In this document: positions 36,214 through 47,944 of the stretch, piece by piece
Numbering within the stretch: position 1 is the stretch's first letter
How the letters are laid out: every line of letters begins with the position of its first letter
Translations under genes and position numbers: made by a program
Notes under the pieces: generated by a model
Database searches by the model: none
What the model was told of the DNA's origin: nothing
What the model saw: the letters and a program-made list of their open reading frames with translations, nothing else
Origin: Deroplatys truncata
Taxonomy: Eukaryota; Arthropoda; Insecta; Mantodea; Mantidae
DNA length: 64,000 bases
Direction: 5' to 3'
Assembly: GCA_030765065.1 (NCBI GenBank)
Contig: CM060977.1
Coordinates: 127,476,295 to 127,540,294 of the forward strand

Positions 36214-36535
36214 TCATATCTAGACCATGTCCTAATAAAATGACAAGAGTAGATTTGTTCCCATGGAACTTGTAATTTAAGGACGCTAGACGATCAAGTC
36301 ATATTGACTGAATCAGAGAATACTTTCAGGAACTAAATATGATGGCTTCTGCATGTAACTTAAATATACCTACCCCATAACAAATATTTTAGCTTTTAAA
36401 GGAAACTTTCCTTGAGAGCAAACATAATAATAAACGATAACATAAATGACCAAGTAGAAATCTTTTAACTATGGCTGTGAAATAGTTAATTTCAAGTAGG
36501 ATGAAATTCAAAAAAAAAGATACAAGCATTAATTA
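36214..36535. other. No feature seen
   Basis: Short AT-rich spacer between a mariner and the foldback element. Confidence 0.3.
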
Positions 36536-37234
36536 CACAGGATGGACCACTTAAGTTGAGACTGTACAATATCTTCAAAACCAAACATTGTAGAAAGAAC
36601 TGTCTTGAATAAACGTTGCTTGATATTATGGGGGAAACTAAATGCCATTATGCGTGTTTCATTTGGGGGACGTTGTGATGGTCATTTTAGGGTCAATTAG
36701 AGTTTTTTAAATGGGAACCTACCTTTTTTATGTTGTTTTCCCACTCCTCATAAAAACTTCAACAACATTTGTATAAAGTACTTTGCAGTTGTTCTTACAC
36801 CAACGTAAATAATAAAGAAATTTCCTTGCTTATTCCTCGTTACAAATTAAGCAGATTTTCATAAACCATTTTCTAATGGGAAAACAACATACAAAATGTA
36901 GGTTCCCATTTAAAAAAATTCTGATGTGTTACACTCACATGACTTTCCCTACTCCTTTACAAACTATTTTTACAAACGCTTCTTCTCCATATGCTTCATG
37001 TTAATCGAGACGTTAATCTTATTGTAATTTTCTTGTAGCTGCAAGGGGAATATGGTAGTATTTAAGCGATAGTCAAATCTTTCAAGAGCTGGTTGCTACG
37101 TGGCGCATTCCATTCTCTTTGCATGTCCAGGACATAAAAAATAAATAACGAATTCCCATTTGAGAAAAAGCATTGGAAAATTTAAGGGAATAACAAGCAA
37201 TATCTCGAAAATGGTTCACCCAACAAAAAAAAAA

Positions 37235-38105
37235 TCTGATGTGTTACACTCACATAACTTTCTCTACTCTTGTACAACCTAATTTTACAAACGCCTATTC
37301 TCCATATGCTTCATGTTAATCGAGATATCGAGATGTCAATCTTATTGGTAATTTTCTTGTAGATGCAAGGAAAATATGGTAGCTTTTAAGCGATAGTCAA
37401 ATATTTTAACGCTGGTTGCTATGTGACGCATTCCATTCTCTTTGCATGTCCAGGACATAAAAAAATGAATAACGCATTTGAGAAAAAGTATAAGTATTGG
37501 AAAATTTAAGGAAATAACAAGCAATATCTCGAAAACGGTTCACTCAACAAAAGAAATGTATATGACATAAGTTGTGTATTTAAACGCGATCTACATTTTT
37601 TGTGTAGTAAAATTTTGTGTATCTCTTACGGTTTACGAGTTATGCAAAAGTCGTTCACAATGAAGAATACTTTTGGAGACATTCCCAGAAAATTCGAGAT
37701 ATACATTTCATTTCTCATGACATTACCCTAAACATATGATATTTTCATCAAAATCGTTAGAGCCATTTTTGAGAAAATTAAAATTTTCGAAAAATGTTCC
37801 ATGTAAAGGGTAGTCTGGGGTGGGGGGATTTTCTTGAAAACCTTCGTGTCGCATCTCTGGAAGATACTGAACCTAAATACCAAGTTTGGTGTTTATCCGA
37901 CTGTTCGTTTTTGAGTTATGCTGTTCACAGACACACACACACACACAGACACACACACACAAAGACACACACACGGACATGTTTCCAAAAATGCTTTTTT
38001 TGGATTCAGGAGGTCTCAAAACGTGTATTTCCGGTGAAATATCGGTATCGAATTTTTGGGTGGAATGCAATACTTTCCCTACATACTATACGTAGTAGAG
38101 AAAGT
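37235..38105 (+). repeat. R1 nest: copy B, complete
   Basis: Complete at 871 bp, from TCTGATGTGTTACACTCACA to GTAGTAGAGAAAGT. It entered the A-run of copy A. The CA/GACA tract is at 37930-37976. Copy C begins seven or so A after its end. Its sequence is close to copy D, so both look young. Confidence 0.95.
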
Positions 38106-38112
38106 AAAAAAA

Positions 38113-39869
38113 TCTGATGTGTTACACTCACATGACTTTCTCTACTCTTGTACAAACTATTTTTACAAACGCTTATTCTCCATATGCTTCATGTTAATCG
38201 AGATATCGAGATGTCAATCTTATTGGTAATTTTCATGTAGATGCAAGGGGAATATGTTAGGTTTAAAGCGATAGTCAAATATTTTAACGCTGGTTGCTAT
38301 GTGGCGCATTCCATTCTCTTTACATGTCCAGGACATAAAAAAATCTGATGTGTTACACTCACATGACTTTCTCTACTCTTGTACAAACTATTTTTACAAA
38401 CGCATATTCTCCATATGCTTCATGTTAATCGAGATATCGAGATGTCAATCTTATTTGTAATTTTCTTGTAGACGCAAGGGCAATATGGTAGCTTTTAAGC
38501 GATAGTCAAATATTTTATCGCTGGTTGCTATGTGGCGCATTCCATTCTCTTTGCATGTCCAGGACATAAAAAAATGAATAACGAATTTGAGAAAAAGTAT
38601 AAGTATTGGAAAATTTAAGGAAATAACAAGCAATATCTCGAAAACGGTTCACTCAACAAATAAAATGTATATGATATAAGTTATGTATTTTAACGCGATC
38701 TACATTTTTTGTGTAGTAAAATTTTGTCTATCTCTTATGGTTTACCAGTTATGCAAAAGTCGTTCATAATGAAGAATACTTTTGGAGACATTCCCAGAAA
38801 TTTCGTGATATACATTTCATTTCTCATGACATTATCTTAAACATATGATATTTTCATCAAAATCGTTAGAGCCATTTTTGAGAAAATTAAAATTTTCGAA
38901 AAATGTTCCATGTAAAGGGTAGTCTGGGGTGGGGGGATTTTCTTGAAAATCTTCGTGTCGCATCTCTGGAAGATACTGAACGTAAATACCAAGTTTGGTG
39001 TTTATCCGACTGTTAGTTTTTGAGTTATGCTGTTCACAGACACACACACACACAGACACACACACACAGACACACAGACACACACACAGACACACACACG
39101 GATTTGTTTCCAAAAATGCTTTTTTTGGATTCAGGAGGTCTCAAAACGTGTATTTCCGGTGAAATCTCAGTATCGAATTTTTGGGTGGAATGCAATACTT
39201 CCCCTACTTACTATACGTAGTAGAGAAAGTAAAAATGAATAACGAATTTGAGAAAAAGTATAAGTATTGAAATATTTAAGGAAATAACAAGCAATATCTC
39301 GAAAACGGTTCACTCAACAAAAGAAATGTATGACATAAGTTGTGTATTTTAACGCGATCTACATTTTTGGTGTAGTAAAATTCTGTCTATCTCTTACGGT
39401 TTACCAGTTATGCAAAAGTCGTTCACAGTGAAGAATACTTTTGGAGACAATCCCAGAAAATTCGAGATATATATTTCATTTCTCATGACATTATCTTAAA
39501 CATATGATATTTTCATCAAAATCGTTAGAGCCAGTTTTGAGAAAATTAAAATTTTCGAAAAATGTTCCATGTAAAGGGTAGTCTGGGGTGGGGGGATTTT
39601 CTTGAAAACCTTCGTGTCGCATCCCTGGAAGATACTGAACCTAAATACCAAGTTTGGTGTTTATCCGACTGTTCGTTTTTGAGTTATGCTGTTCACAGAC
39701 ACACTCACACACAGACACACACACACAGACACACACACGGACATGTTTCCAAAAATGCTTTTTTTGGATTCAGGAGGTCTCAAAACATGTATTTCCGCTG
39801 AAATCTCGGTATCGAATTTTTGGGTGGAATGCAATACTTCCCCTACTTACTATACGTAGTAGAGAAAGT
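38113..39869 (+). repeat. R1 nest: copy C, interrupted by copy D
   Basis: It begins TCTGATGTGTTACACTCACA right after copy B, is cut at about 38340 in ATGTCCAGGACATAAAA, and resumes at 39231 with AAATGAATAACGAATTTGAG. It ends at 39869. The break lies in the A-run of the motif GGACATAAAAAAATGAATAA that every family member carries. CA tract at 39698-39738. Confidence 0.95.
38344..39230 (+). repeat. R1 nest: innermost copy D, complete
   Basis: Complete at 887 bp, the youngest by position since it interrupts copy C inside copy A inside the foldback element. The CA/GACA tract at 39039-39099 is the second longest in the nest, just after copy A's. Apparent His-Thr frames here are translations of that tract. 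Confidence 0.95.
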
Positions 39870-40269
39870 AAAAAATGTATATGAAATGAATTGTGTATTT
39901 TAACGCGATCTACATTTTTTGTGTAGTAAAATTTTGTCTATCTCTTATGATTTACCAGTTATGCAAAAGTCGTTCACAATGAAGAATACTTTTGGATACA
40001 TTCCCAGAAAATTCGAGATATGCATTTCATTTGTCATGAAAATATCTTAAACATATGATATTTTATTCAAAATCGTTAGAGCCATTTTTGAGAAAATTAA
40101 AATTTTCGCAAAATGTTCCATGTAGAGGGTAATCTGGGGTGGGGGTAATTTCTTGAAAACCTTCGTGTCGCATCTCTGGAAGATACTGAACCTAAATACC
40201 AAGTTTGGTGTTTATCCGACTGTTCGTTTCTGAGTTATGCTGTTCACAGACACACACACACACACACAG

Positions 40270-40301
<32 letters not shown>

Positions 40302-40608
40302 ACACACGGACATGTTTCTAAAAATGCTTTTTTTGGATTCAGGGATTCTCAAAACATGTATTTCCGCTGAAATCTCGGTATCGAATTTTTGGGTGGAATG
40401 CAATACTTCCCCTACTTACTATACGTAGTAGAGAAAGTAAAAAATTAAATTGATCCTAAAATGGTCAGCATAACGTCCTCGAAACAAAACACGACTATTG
40501 GCTTTTACTTTCACCCATAATATCAAGAAACGTTTATTCAAGATATTTCTTTCTACAACGCTTAATTTTGGAGATGTTGTACAGTCTCAACTTAAATGGT
40601 TCACCATG

Positions 40609-40966
40609 TATACTATCTGCAATCAAGAAAAATCGGCTAATTTTCCCGGAATAATAAGTGATTCTGAAGAAAGTATCCAATTCAGGTACTGAATTAGCAA
40701 GTTTGACAGTTGTTACACCGCTTTTGCCAAGTAAATTGAGGGTAAAATACGAATGTTAAGCATGACATGCAAGTATATTAATCCATTGTGATGTTAATAT
40801 GGAGATGGATGGTAGCCATTATGTTAAGTGGCTACGGATAAAGTCTATCAGGCGATCTTCGATATGTTTATTTACATTTTTCTGTAATTTTACAACAAAT
40901 TATCTAATATGATCCGTGTATCATTTTTAGCACATTAAAATAAAGCATCACATGTAAAAAAATCTG
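40609..40966. other. No feature seen
   Basis: Spacer between the foldback element and the next R1b copy; AT-rich, no motif. Confidence 0.3.
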
Positions 40967-42150
40967 ATGTTACATTCATATTACTTTCTCTATCTTCTAT
41001 CATTTATTGGTGGATATGCAAACTATTCTTACGAAGGCTTACGTTTCTATTTACTTCTGTTTGATCGAGATAAACCTTTGCATAAATAGCTAATTACACA
41101 TTTCTTTATAGATACAAAGACAACAGAGATAACCAAATATTTAAGAATGGACTGGAGGACTGACCTTGGCCTTAAAATTTCGTAGTCATTTAATGCAATC
41201 GTAACAACTTAAGATCCAGGGCACTTTAAAAAAAATGACGACGTATTGAAAAATTCGAACCAATAATAACGGTTAGACCACTCGCCTCTCACCAAGGCAG
41301 CTCGGGTTCAATCCCAGGGAACCTCATGTGGGATTTGTGGTGGCCAAAGTGGCGTCTGGGTGAGTTCTCCGGTTCCCTCTCCATTCATTCCACAAATTAT
41401 TTCATCGTCATCTTTCCTTTCATTCGTCTCACCGTCATTTCATATCGTCTCCTTCCTCTCTATCATACCAGGCTTCGGGCTGATCACCCATTCTGACTGT
41501 TCTCTCTGACCCATAGTCTATACTCCCAGACAGGTGTCTGACCGCAGACACCCTCTTGTAAGCCCTGGGGATGTAAGGCCTAACAATGGGTAGGATATAA
41601 AGAGAAAGACAAATAACAACGGATATCTCGGGAATGGCTTATGCCACAAAAGAGTTATTTGAAATAAACCGTGCGTTTAAAGAGATCTACATTTCTTGTA
41701 AAGTACGTATTCGTCTATTGCTTAACGCTTACCAGTTATACAAGATAATACAAATTTCCTTCCAAATGAAGAGACTTACAGGCTATTTCAAAAAGTTAAG
41801 ATATGCCGTTTATGTGTGATGTAAATATCTTTAATATATGGTATTTTAATCAAAATTGTTACAACTTTTGGGAAAATAAAACATTTCAAAAAATGATCCA
41901 TGTAAATGCTAGTTTGGGATGGGGTGGAGGAGTGTTTTGAAAATCTTTGTGTCGCATCTTTTAAGGATGCGGCACCAAGTTTGATATTTATCCGACTTCT
42001 CGTTTTTGTTTTATTCTGTTCACAGACATAACATATGGACGTTTTTCTAAAAATGCACTTTTTTGTATTCAGGGGTTCTCAAAACATGTATTTTCGGTGA
42101 AATCTATGTGGAATGCAATATCTTCCCTGCCTACCTTGTTATGTACGTGG
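40967..42150 (+). repeat. R1b element, interrupted by a SINE
   Basis: It starts TCTGATGTTACATTCATATT after an A-run and carries the R1b 5' part (AACCTTTGCATAAATAGCTA). It is interrupted at 41272-41611 by a SINE and resumes at GATATCTCGGGAATGGCTTA. The 3' end is degenerate (CTACCTTGTTATGTACGTGG). This is one of the few R1b copies with both ends. Confidence 0.85.
41272..41611 (+). repeat. tRNA-derived SINE-C with target duplication
   Basis: The head GTTAGACCACTCGCCTCTCA is box A-like and GGTTCAATCCC fits box B. The body is GC-richer and ends in a short A-rich region (GATATAAAGAGAAAGAC). The flanks AATAATAACG (41262-41271) and AATAACAACG (41612-41621) differ at one base and fit a 10-bp target duplication from L1-type integration. 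It interrupts an R1b copy, so it is younger than that. Confidence 0.85.
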
Positions 42151-43013
42151 TATAGAGTGTAATATGTATATAGTTATATTATATGCTTGTGGATGTGTAA
42201 ATACTTTTGATGTCTGTCCTGTTCTAGTGATTTGATACATCTTTACGGAGCTAATGTGTATATATCATCAATAATACTGTAATAATTACCGTGAATCTTC
42301 TCTTCTTGGCTGCTGTCCAGAACTGTGCCATGTAAACGTGAAACATATTACTTCCCCAAACATTTAAAGGCGGTCTGTTTTCTGCGCGTGCAAGCCAGCA
42401 ATACCGCTCCCCCAAGTTTCTAGTCGGGGGATAGCTTTACCTCTGGATATCTGTCATGCCAGAACTGCGTTCCCCGACATTATTGTTTCAGGATGTGCGT
42501 GCGCTCCAACCTTTTGCAAAGCAAATATCGATTCCGCAGGAGTTGGCTACACTGTTTCGATTCAATACATACCGCTTCATAGGTACACCCACAAAAGTAA
42601 TGTGTTGGAAACAAAACACGCGCGATTTAGAGCCGGTCTACGGGAACTACAACGCACTGTCTCCGGAAATTACTTGTAAAGCACCCAACAAGCAGATTTA
42701 GAAACAGTCGTAGTCAATTTAGTATCCGTTCTGTTCCTGTAGAGGATTTTGCTCACGAAAAATAATATTTTCCTTTCCGTTTTGCTCCGCAATAGATCCC
42801 CTTAGGTAGAACTCTTGCTTTTATTTTTAATTTTCCTTAAATGCAAGTCCAAAAATATTACCTTGCTTTTTGAACGTCTTTCCGTTCATGCTGTCATGGG
42901 GAAAGTGGAATTTTCTGTATACAGTGCTGGTAAACCAATCTACTACATTTTTTGTCTATTTTACTCCGCGTATATGCATGAACTGTATTAAATCCCCTAT
43001 CTTTGGATATAAA
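42151..43013. other. No firm gene; unassigned 81-codon frame
   Basis: A plus-strand frame at 42456-42701 (81 codons) lies in a GC-richer patch (about 42330-42700) with TCTGCGCGTGCAAGCCAGCA upstream. The protein shows no motif I know and no splice structure is evident. It might be an exon or a repeat fragment. Confidence 0.3.
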
Positions 43014-44258
43014 GGGTCTTTCAACAGGAGTGTCCAATCTTTAACATGTGATAGCTACCGTTGTTATTGAGTTACAGGAGTCGTTTTTTTCAAGTGGTTA
43101 CAGTTGTTATTAACAAATAGCCATGGAACGTTACAGCATTCCGCACCGCGTAGAAATTGTGAAAATATATCATCAAAATGGATCATTTGTTCGCCAAATT
43201 TCCGTGTTTTGCGTGAAGTTTAGGGTGTGCATAATCGTCCCTGCAAGAGAACGATTCGGCGTTTGATCGATAAATTTGAAAGAAGTGGTTCTATCAGCAA
43301 TCAAAGAACGCCTGTACGTAATCGATGTAAGCACTCCAACGAAATCATAGGCGCGTTCGTGAAAGAGTACGCGAGAACGGAAACAAATCAATTGCTCGCG
43401 CAGGAATTGGGGTTTTCCAACCACAACTTGGCGAATTCTGCATATGGACTTGAAGTTTCACTTATAAAATGGTGTTAACTTAAGAACTAAAGCCCAACGA
43501 CCATAGGTTGCACCGTGTATCCGCTGACTGGGCTATGGAGCAATTGGAAGATGACCCGGATTTTTGTCGAAAAATCATCTTCAGCGACGAAGCCCACTTT
43601 TGTGTTAACAAACAAAATTGCCGCTATTGGAGCAATCACAATCCAATGCAGATTCAAGAACGACCACTTCATCCCCAAAAGGTTACTGTGTGGTGTGGAT
43701 TTTGGTATGGGGAATCATTGGTCCATATTTTTTCCAAGATGAAAATGGGGAAGCTCTAACTGTTAATGGAGAAAGATACCGGGATTTTATAAGGGACTAT
43801 TTTTGGCCTCAATTGGATGGTATGGATCTCAGAAACATCTGGTTCCAGCAAGATGGTGCCACATGTCATACTGCTCTCGAAACAATGATGTTTTGAAGAA
43901 GTCCAGGGGTTTCAACTGGCCCCCGAAGTCAAGTGATTTAACGCCGTTGGATTACTTCTTGTGGGTTATGTTAAATCTCGAGTTTATGTCAACAAGCCAG
44001 AAACAGTAAATGATCTTATGAATATCATCAAGCGTGTTGTTCGTGATGTTGGACCTAATTTACGTTCTTCTGTCATTGAAAATTGGGTCAAATGTATACC
44101 GCAAACCAACGAAGTCGTGGCGGTCACTTAACTTATTTTCTTTTCCACACCTAATGACATTAATTATGTTACAAAATAAAAAGATAAATAAATCTCTATC
44201 ATTTATAGAGCGTGTTTTATTTAAGTTCAAAGATAGGACACTTTTGTTGAAAGACCTT
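43014..44258 (+). mobile_element. DD41D-type Tc1/mariner-superfamily transposon, copy 3
   Basis: Ends GGGTCTTTCAACAGGAGTGT and ACACTTTTGTTGAAAGACCT. TATA flanks both sides. It is 1.25 kb, colinear with 12816-14112 but with more deletions in the coding part. Confidence 0.93.
43123..44154 (+). pseudogene. Broken transposase of the DD41D-type element (copy 3)
   Basis: Starts MERYSIPHRVEIVKIYHQNG, then shifts. Later blocks: RPCKRTIRRLIDKFERSGSI (43227 onward), IIFSDEAHF with the first Asp, WFQQDGATCHTALE with the second, and SSDLTPLDYFLW with the third. About 20 bases that encode the segment after SDEAHF, and more after TALE, are missing relative to copy 2. It ends at TAA near 44154. Inactive. 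Confidence 0.88.
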
Positions 44259-44354
44259 ATATTTATTTTTTTTTATTATTGAGATGTAATGTTATCATAT
44301 TTGAGAGTAATTTTAGCTATTAAACCATACCTGGGCATTTACTTCGTTTTAATT

Positions 44355-44800
44355 TGTTAGTCATTGTGATTAAGTCATGCAATTCCCGGATCCGATTTTC
44401 GGTGACCACCCACTCTGACCCATAGGTATTTTTGGGTTTTACTCCGGGTGGTCAAGCAACTGTTGGAGTCATTCATCATTTAATTCATTCTTCACCCACT
44501 TAGGTCTGCTTAGTCAGGGTTGGGAGTGTCGGCGATGGTGTTTGGGTGCAGCGTGGCGTAGATAAATGATGCTCTCTGTGGAAGGTTCTCCGTCTCGCGG
44601 GCTTTGCTGGTTGCTCGTGCATCGGACGGCCCCTTAGGGGTGTTGGACCCTCTGTGTGGGACAGAGTCCCGGGTTTGCCGGAGTGTCTCAGTTTGGAAAC
44701 TGTAGGGATCCTGACATTACTCTGCTATCACTCTTGTTTCCGTTGCCCTCATCCCTCCCGCCTGGTGAGCTCGTCGAAGGGCGTAAGTACAATATCTTTA
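44355..44800 (+). repeat. SINE-like GC-rich repeat
   Basis: A GC-rich block on an AT-rich background. It holds CACCCACTCTGACCCATAG, also met in SINE-C (CATTCTGACTGTTCTCTCTGACCCATAG region), and TTTGGAAACTGTAGGGATCC, like the TTAGGGACC tail module of SINE-A and SINE-B. The tRNA-like head is not clear. The 65- and 74-codon frames here are incidental. Confidence 0.5.
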
Positions 44801-45840
44801 ATCACTGGTTCGGTATCGGGTGCCCTCATACTCATTCCATTCCATATGTAATGGAGCAGCTAAGTATGAGCTGGAACTAACTGATTTCTTTTAAGTCAAC
44901 AAACACGCATGGATAATCGATAGCAACTTTGCCACCAAGGTCACTTTGCTGCTGGAAACACCATGTGCAACAGCTATTAGTAAATGATCAACTTTATTTT
45001 AGACTAAGAGTATTATTCACCATATTGAAAAAATAGTACACATGTAGAATGCGTTAAGTGTAGTGCAGAATCACATAAGTTGAAACCCCTGCTCGTTCAC
45101 CAATGATGCAATTGCTGCAAATGTATCCCAATATACCATTATGTGAATCGTTTTTATCAGGTACAAATAAGCAACCAATGTATGTGCAATCTTACTATAG
45201 AGTTCAGTAAACACAGTACTGTGTACAATGCCTTGCCGTATTTATTACTGTTAACATTGTAACCAAGTGATGGAAAATGAAGTAGGACATATACATCGGA
45301 AGAGGGAAGTGTAGCGAACCTCTAGTCACGAAGCGAGCGTACACGACCTCACAGGTAAACAACATCCAAACGCGACACCCCACTCCACCCTACTCGATGC
45401 ACAGTAAACTTGACTTCACTCTTAAGTTGCCCCACATCCCTTGGTTATTATACACTGCTATATTCTATATCTTACCAAATATTCTTCCTAATGTGTAAAT
45501 GTCTTTTGATAGTGTATGAATTAACTGATATGAAAATTCAAACAATGGAAGTATTGACATATGAAGCTTGTGAATTATTGTACAGTCCTCTGTTTTCATG
45601 CTCTACTTATAGAGTAATTAAGCAAGCATTAAAAGGCTTTCTGGGAGCTTACAGTGTTGTAGTTCTGACAGTTGAGTAAAACAGATTGCATAAGCTGAAC
45701 GAATTCCGTAAAATTCTATATGAAAGTTCACTCTTGTTGAATGAGTATAAAGTTTAATTGCTTAAAGTAGATAGGTTTCATTAGACTTTCAGACCGGTGC
45801 GAGATTTTTCCTCCTATAAAGTCACAATCGCGCATATGCA

Positions 45841-45842
<2 letters not shown>
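44801..45842. other. No recognisable gene
   Basis: Contains an 89-codon frame (45410-45679) with no motif I recognise. Otherwise AT-rich and unique within the window. Confidence 0.3.

Positions 45843-45843
<1 letters not shown>

Positions 45844-45896
<53 letters not shown>
45844..45896. repeat. (GT)n microsatellite
   Basis: About 26 perfect GT units. It lies just outside the R1 copy that begins at 45916 rather than at the usual internal position. Confidence 0.95.
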
Positions 45897-45900
<4 letters not shown>

Positions 45901-45915
45901 AAACTACTTACTCTT

Positions 45916-46702
45916 ACTTTCCCTACTATGTAGAGTAAGTAGGGGAAGTATTACATTCCACCCAAAAATTCGATATCGTGATTTAACCGAAAATATATGT
46001 TTTGAGGCCCCTGACGAGTGTGTCTGTTAACAGCATAACTGAATGCGAAAAGTCGAATAAATACCAAACTTGGTGTTTAGGTTCAGTGTCTTTCAAAGAT
46101 GCGACAGAAAGGTTTTAAAGAAAATTTCCCCACGCAGAGCAAACTTTACATGGAGCATTTTTCAAAAATTTTGATTTTCTCAAAAGCAGCTCTAACGATT
46201 TTGATTAAAATATCATATATTTTCATAACAAATGACATGTATATCTTGAATTTTCTGGGAATGTCCCAAAAAGTCCTCTTCTTTCTGAATACTTTTGAAT
46301 AGCTAGTAAACCGTAAGAAATAGACAAATTTTTGACGACATAAAACATGTAGATCTCGTTAAAACGCACAATTTGTCATATACATATTTTGTGAAGTGAA
46401 CCATTTCCGAGATATTCCTTATTATTTGTTTGAATTTTCCAATACTTATACTTTTTCTCAAATGGGAATTCGTTATTCACTTTTTAAGTCCTGGGCATGC
46501 AAAGAGAATGAAATGCTCCACATAGCAACCCGCTCTTAAAAGGTTTGACTATGGCTTATAGTCTACCGTATTCCCCTTGTATCTGCAAGAAAATTAGCAA
46601 TAACATGATTATTAGATTATCATGAATTAGATGGAGAATACGCGTTTGTAAAAATAGTTTGTACAAGAGTAGAGAAAGTCATGTGAGTGTAACACATCAG
46701 AT
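45916..46702 (-). repeat. R1 element, nearly complete
   Basis: Plus-strand start TTACTTTCCCTACTATGTAG, end GTGAGTGTAACACATCAGAT. The internal microsatellite has been lost along with part of its surroundings (GACGAGTGTGTCTGTTAACA). Confidence 0.88.
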
Positions 46703-47035
46703 TTGTATTATACAAATGCAGGTAATAATTGCATATACTAACACTGCTTTATCTGAAGAAAATTAATAAATAAAATTATAAATAATAAGCTTAATCTTTG
46801 CGATGGAGTTATTATTTTAAAACTAAGATTTCATATCTTTGCTATGGATAATAGCAAAAATATGAAACACAGCAGATAGTTTAGACTAATGCTGAAGCTG
46901 GCATTGAGGAGGGATGAGTCGTTAATAATTTCTACGACGTGTTAGCAAAAGACAATAAAACTGAATTTAAACAGCACAAAATGAATCTCCGAGGTTAGTC
47001 ACCATTAAAAGAAACCAAACGGACGTTAAGGTAAT
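46703..47035. other. No feature seen
   Basis: AT-rich spacer between R1 copies. Confidence 0.3.
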
Positions 47036-47145
47036 ATCTTTGTTTTCTATGCCACCTATCTATAGTATGTAGGAGAAACTATTGTATTTCATCCAAATAT
47101 TTGGTGTCATGATAACCGAAAATAGATATCTAGAGTTCCTCTTTA
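47036..47145 (-). repeat. R1 3' fragment
   Basis: Reversed 3' end with TTTTCTATGCCACCTATCTA and ATGTAGGAGAAACTATTG. Only the last hundred bases remain. Confidence 0.6.
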
Positions 47146-47149
47146 ATAC

Positions 47150-47909
47150 AGATAAAACACAAATAGCTACATTCCACATTTAGTTATAGATACAAAGAGA
47201 ACAGCGACATTCAGATGTTTTAGAACTGGACGCTATATACTGACTTAAAATTACAAACCGTTTCCGTGCAATCGCGAGAGACAGTTGAATGTTGACAGGA
47301 CTTAAAAGAGAATAAAAAAGAAATGAACAATTCGAACCATTAATAAGCGATATCTCAGAAATGACTTAAGCCATAAAAAAACTTATTTGCAATAAATTGT
47401 GTGTTTTAAAGATATCTCCATTTTTTGTATAGTACGTTGTCGTTTATCGCTTAGCATTTACTAGTTATATAAGATTATACATAATTCCTTCCGAATGAAG
47501 AGGGCTTCACAAGCTATTCCGAGAAAATTCAAGATATAATTATGTTTTGTCATGTAAGCATCTTTTATATAGGATATTTTAATCAAAATTGTTAGGGCAA
47601 TTTTTTGGAAAATCAAACATTTCGAAACATTTTCAATGTAAAGGGTAGTTGGTGTGGGGGATTTTCCTGCAAATCTTCGTGTGGAAAGGTATTGAATCGA
47701 AATATTAAGTTTGGTTATTTATCCAACTATTCGTTTTTGAATTATCCTGTTCACAGATACACAAACCAACATCCACGTGGACCTTTTTCTAAAAGTACTT
47801 TTTTGGATTCAGGGGGCCTCAAAACATATATTTCCAGTGAAATCTTGACACAAAATTTTTGGGTGGTATACAATACTCTTCCTACTTACTATACGTAGTA
47901 GAGGAAGTA
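47150..47909 (+). repeat. R1b element, 5'-truncated
   Basis: Enters at ACACAAATAGCTACATTCCA, with the R1b 5' part, and runs to ACTATACGTAGTAGAGGAAG. The 97-codon frame at 47605 is non-coding repeat. Confidence 0.85.
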
Positions 47910-47944
47910 TAAAGAATATGGATTTGCAGATGAGATTTGCAGTA

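Larger units (their letters stand above)
36919..40438 (+). repeat. R1 nest: outer copy A, interrupted
   Basis: Copy A starts TTCTGATGTGTTACACTCAC in the foldback arm's A-run and is interrupted near 37228, after GGTTCACCCAACAAAA. It resumes at 39870 with AAATGTATATGAAATGAATT and ends at GTAGTAGAGAAAGT, 40438. The rejoined order is that of an uninterrupted R1. Its CA tract is at 40249-40308. Copies B, C and D lie within. Confidence 0.92.
36536..40608 (+). mobile_element. Foldback element with long inverted arms, holding four R1 copies
   Basis: The outer ends are CTTAAGTTGAGACTGTACAA at the left and TTGTACAGTCTCAACTTAAA at the right. The arms continue inwards for nearly 190 bases: TTGGGGGACGTTGTGATGGT pairs with ACCATTTTAGG-type sequence beyond 40441, and TTTTTAAATGGGAACCTAC pairs with GTAGGTTCCCATTTAAAAA near 36899. 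Without the insertion (36919-40438) it would be about 550 bp, with a central loop and no open frame. A second copy is at 59452-60880. Non-autonomous; the source of transposase is unknown. Confidence 0.85.

Noticed and set aside
37873..38117. Open frames rich in His-Thr or Cys-Val around the CA tracts (also 39020-39242, 39562-39884, 40212-40428, 48514-48732)
   Set aside because: They are translations of the R1 microsatellite and flanks on both strands; the same frames recur in each copy because the DNA repeats.
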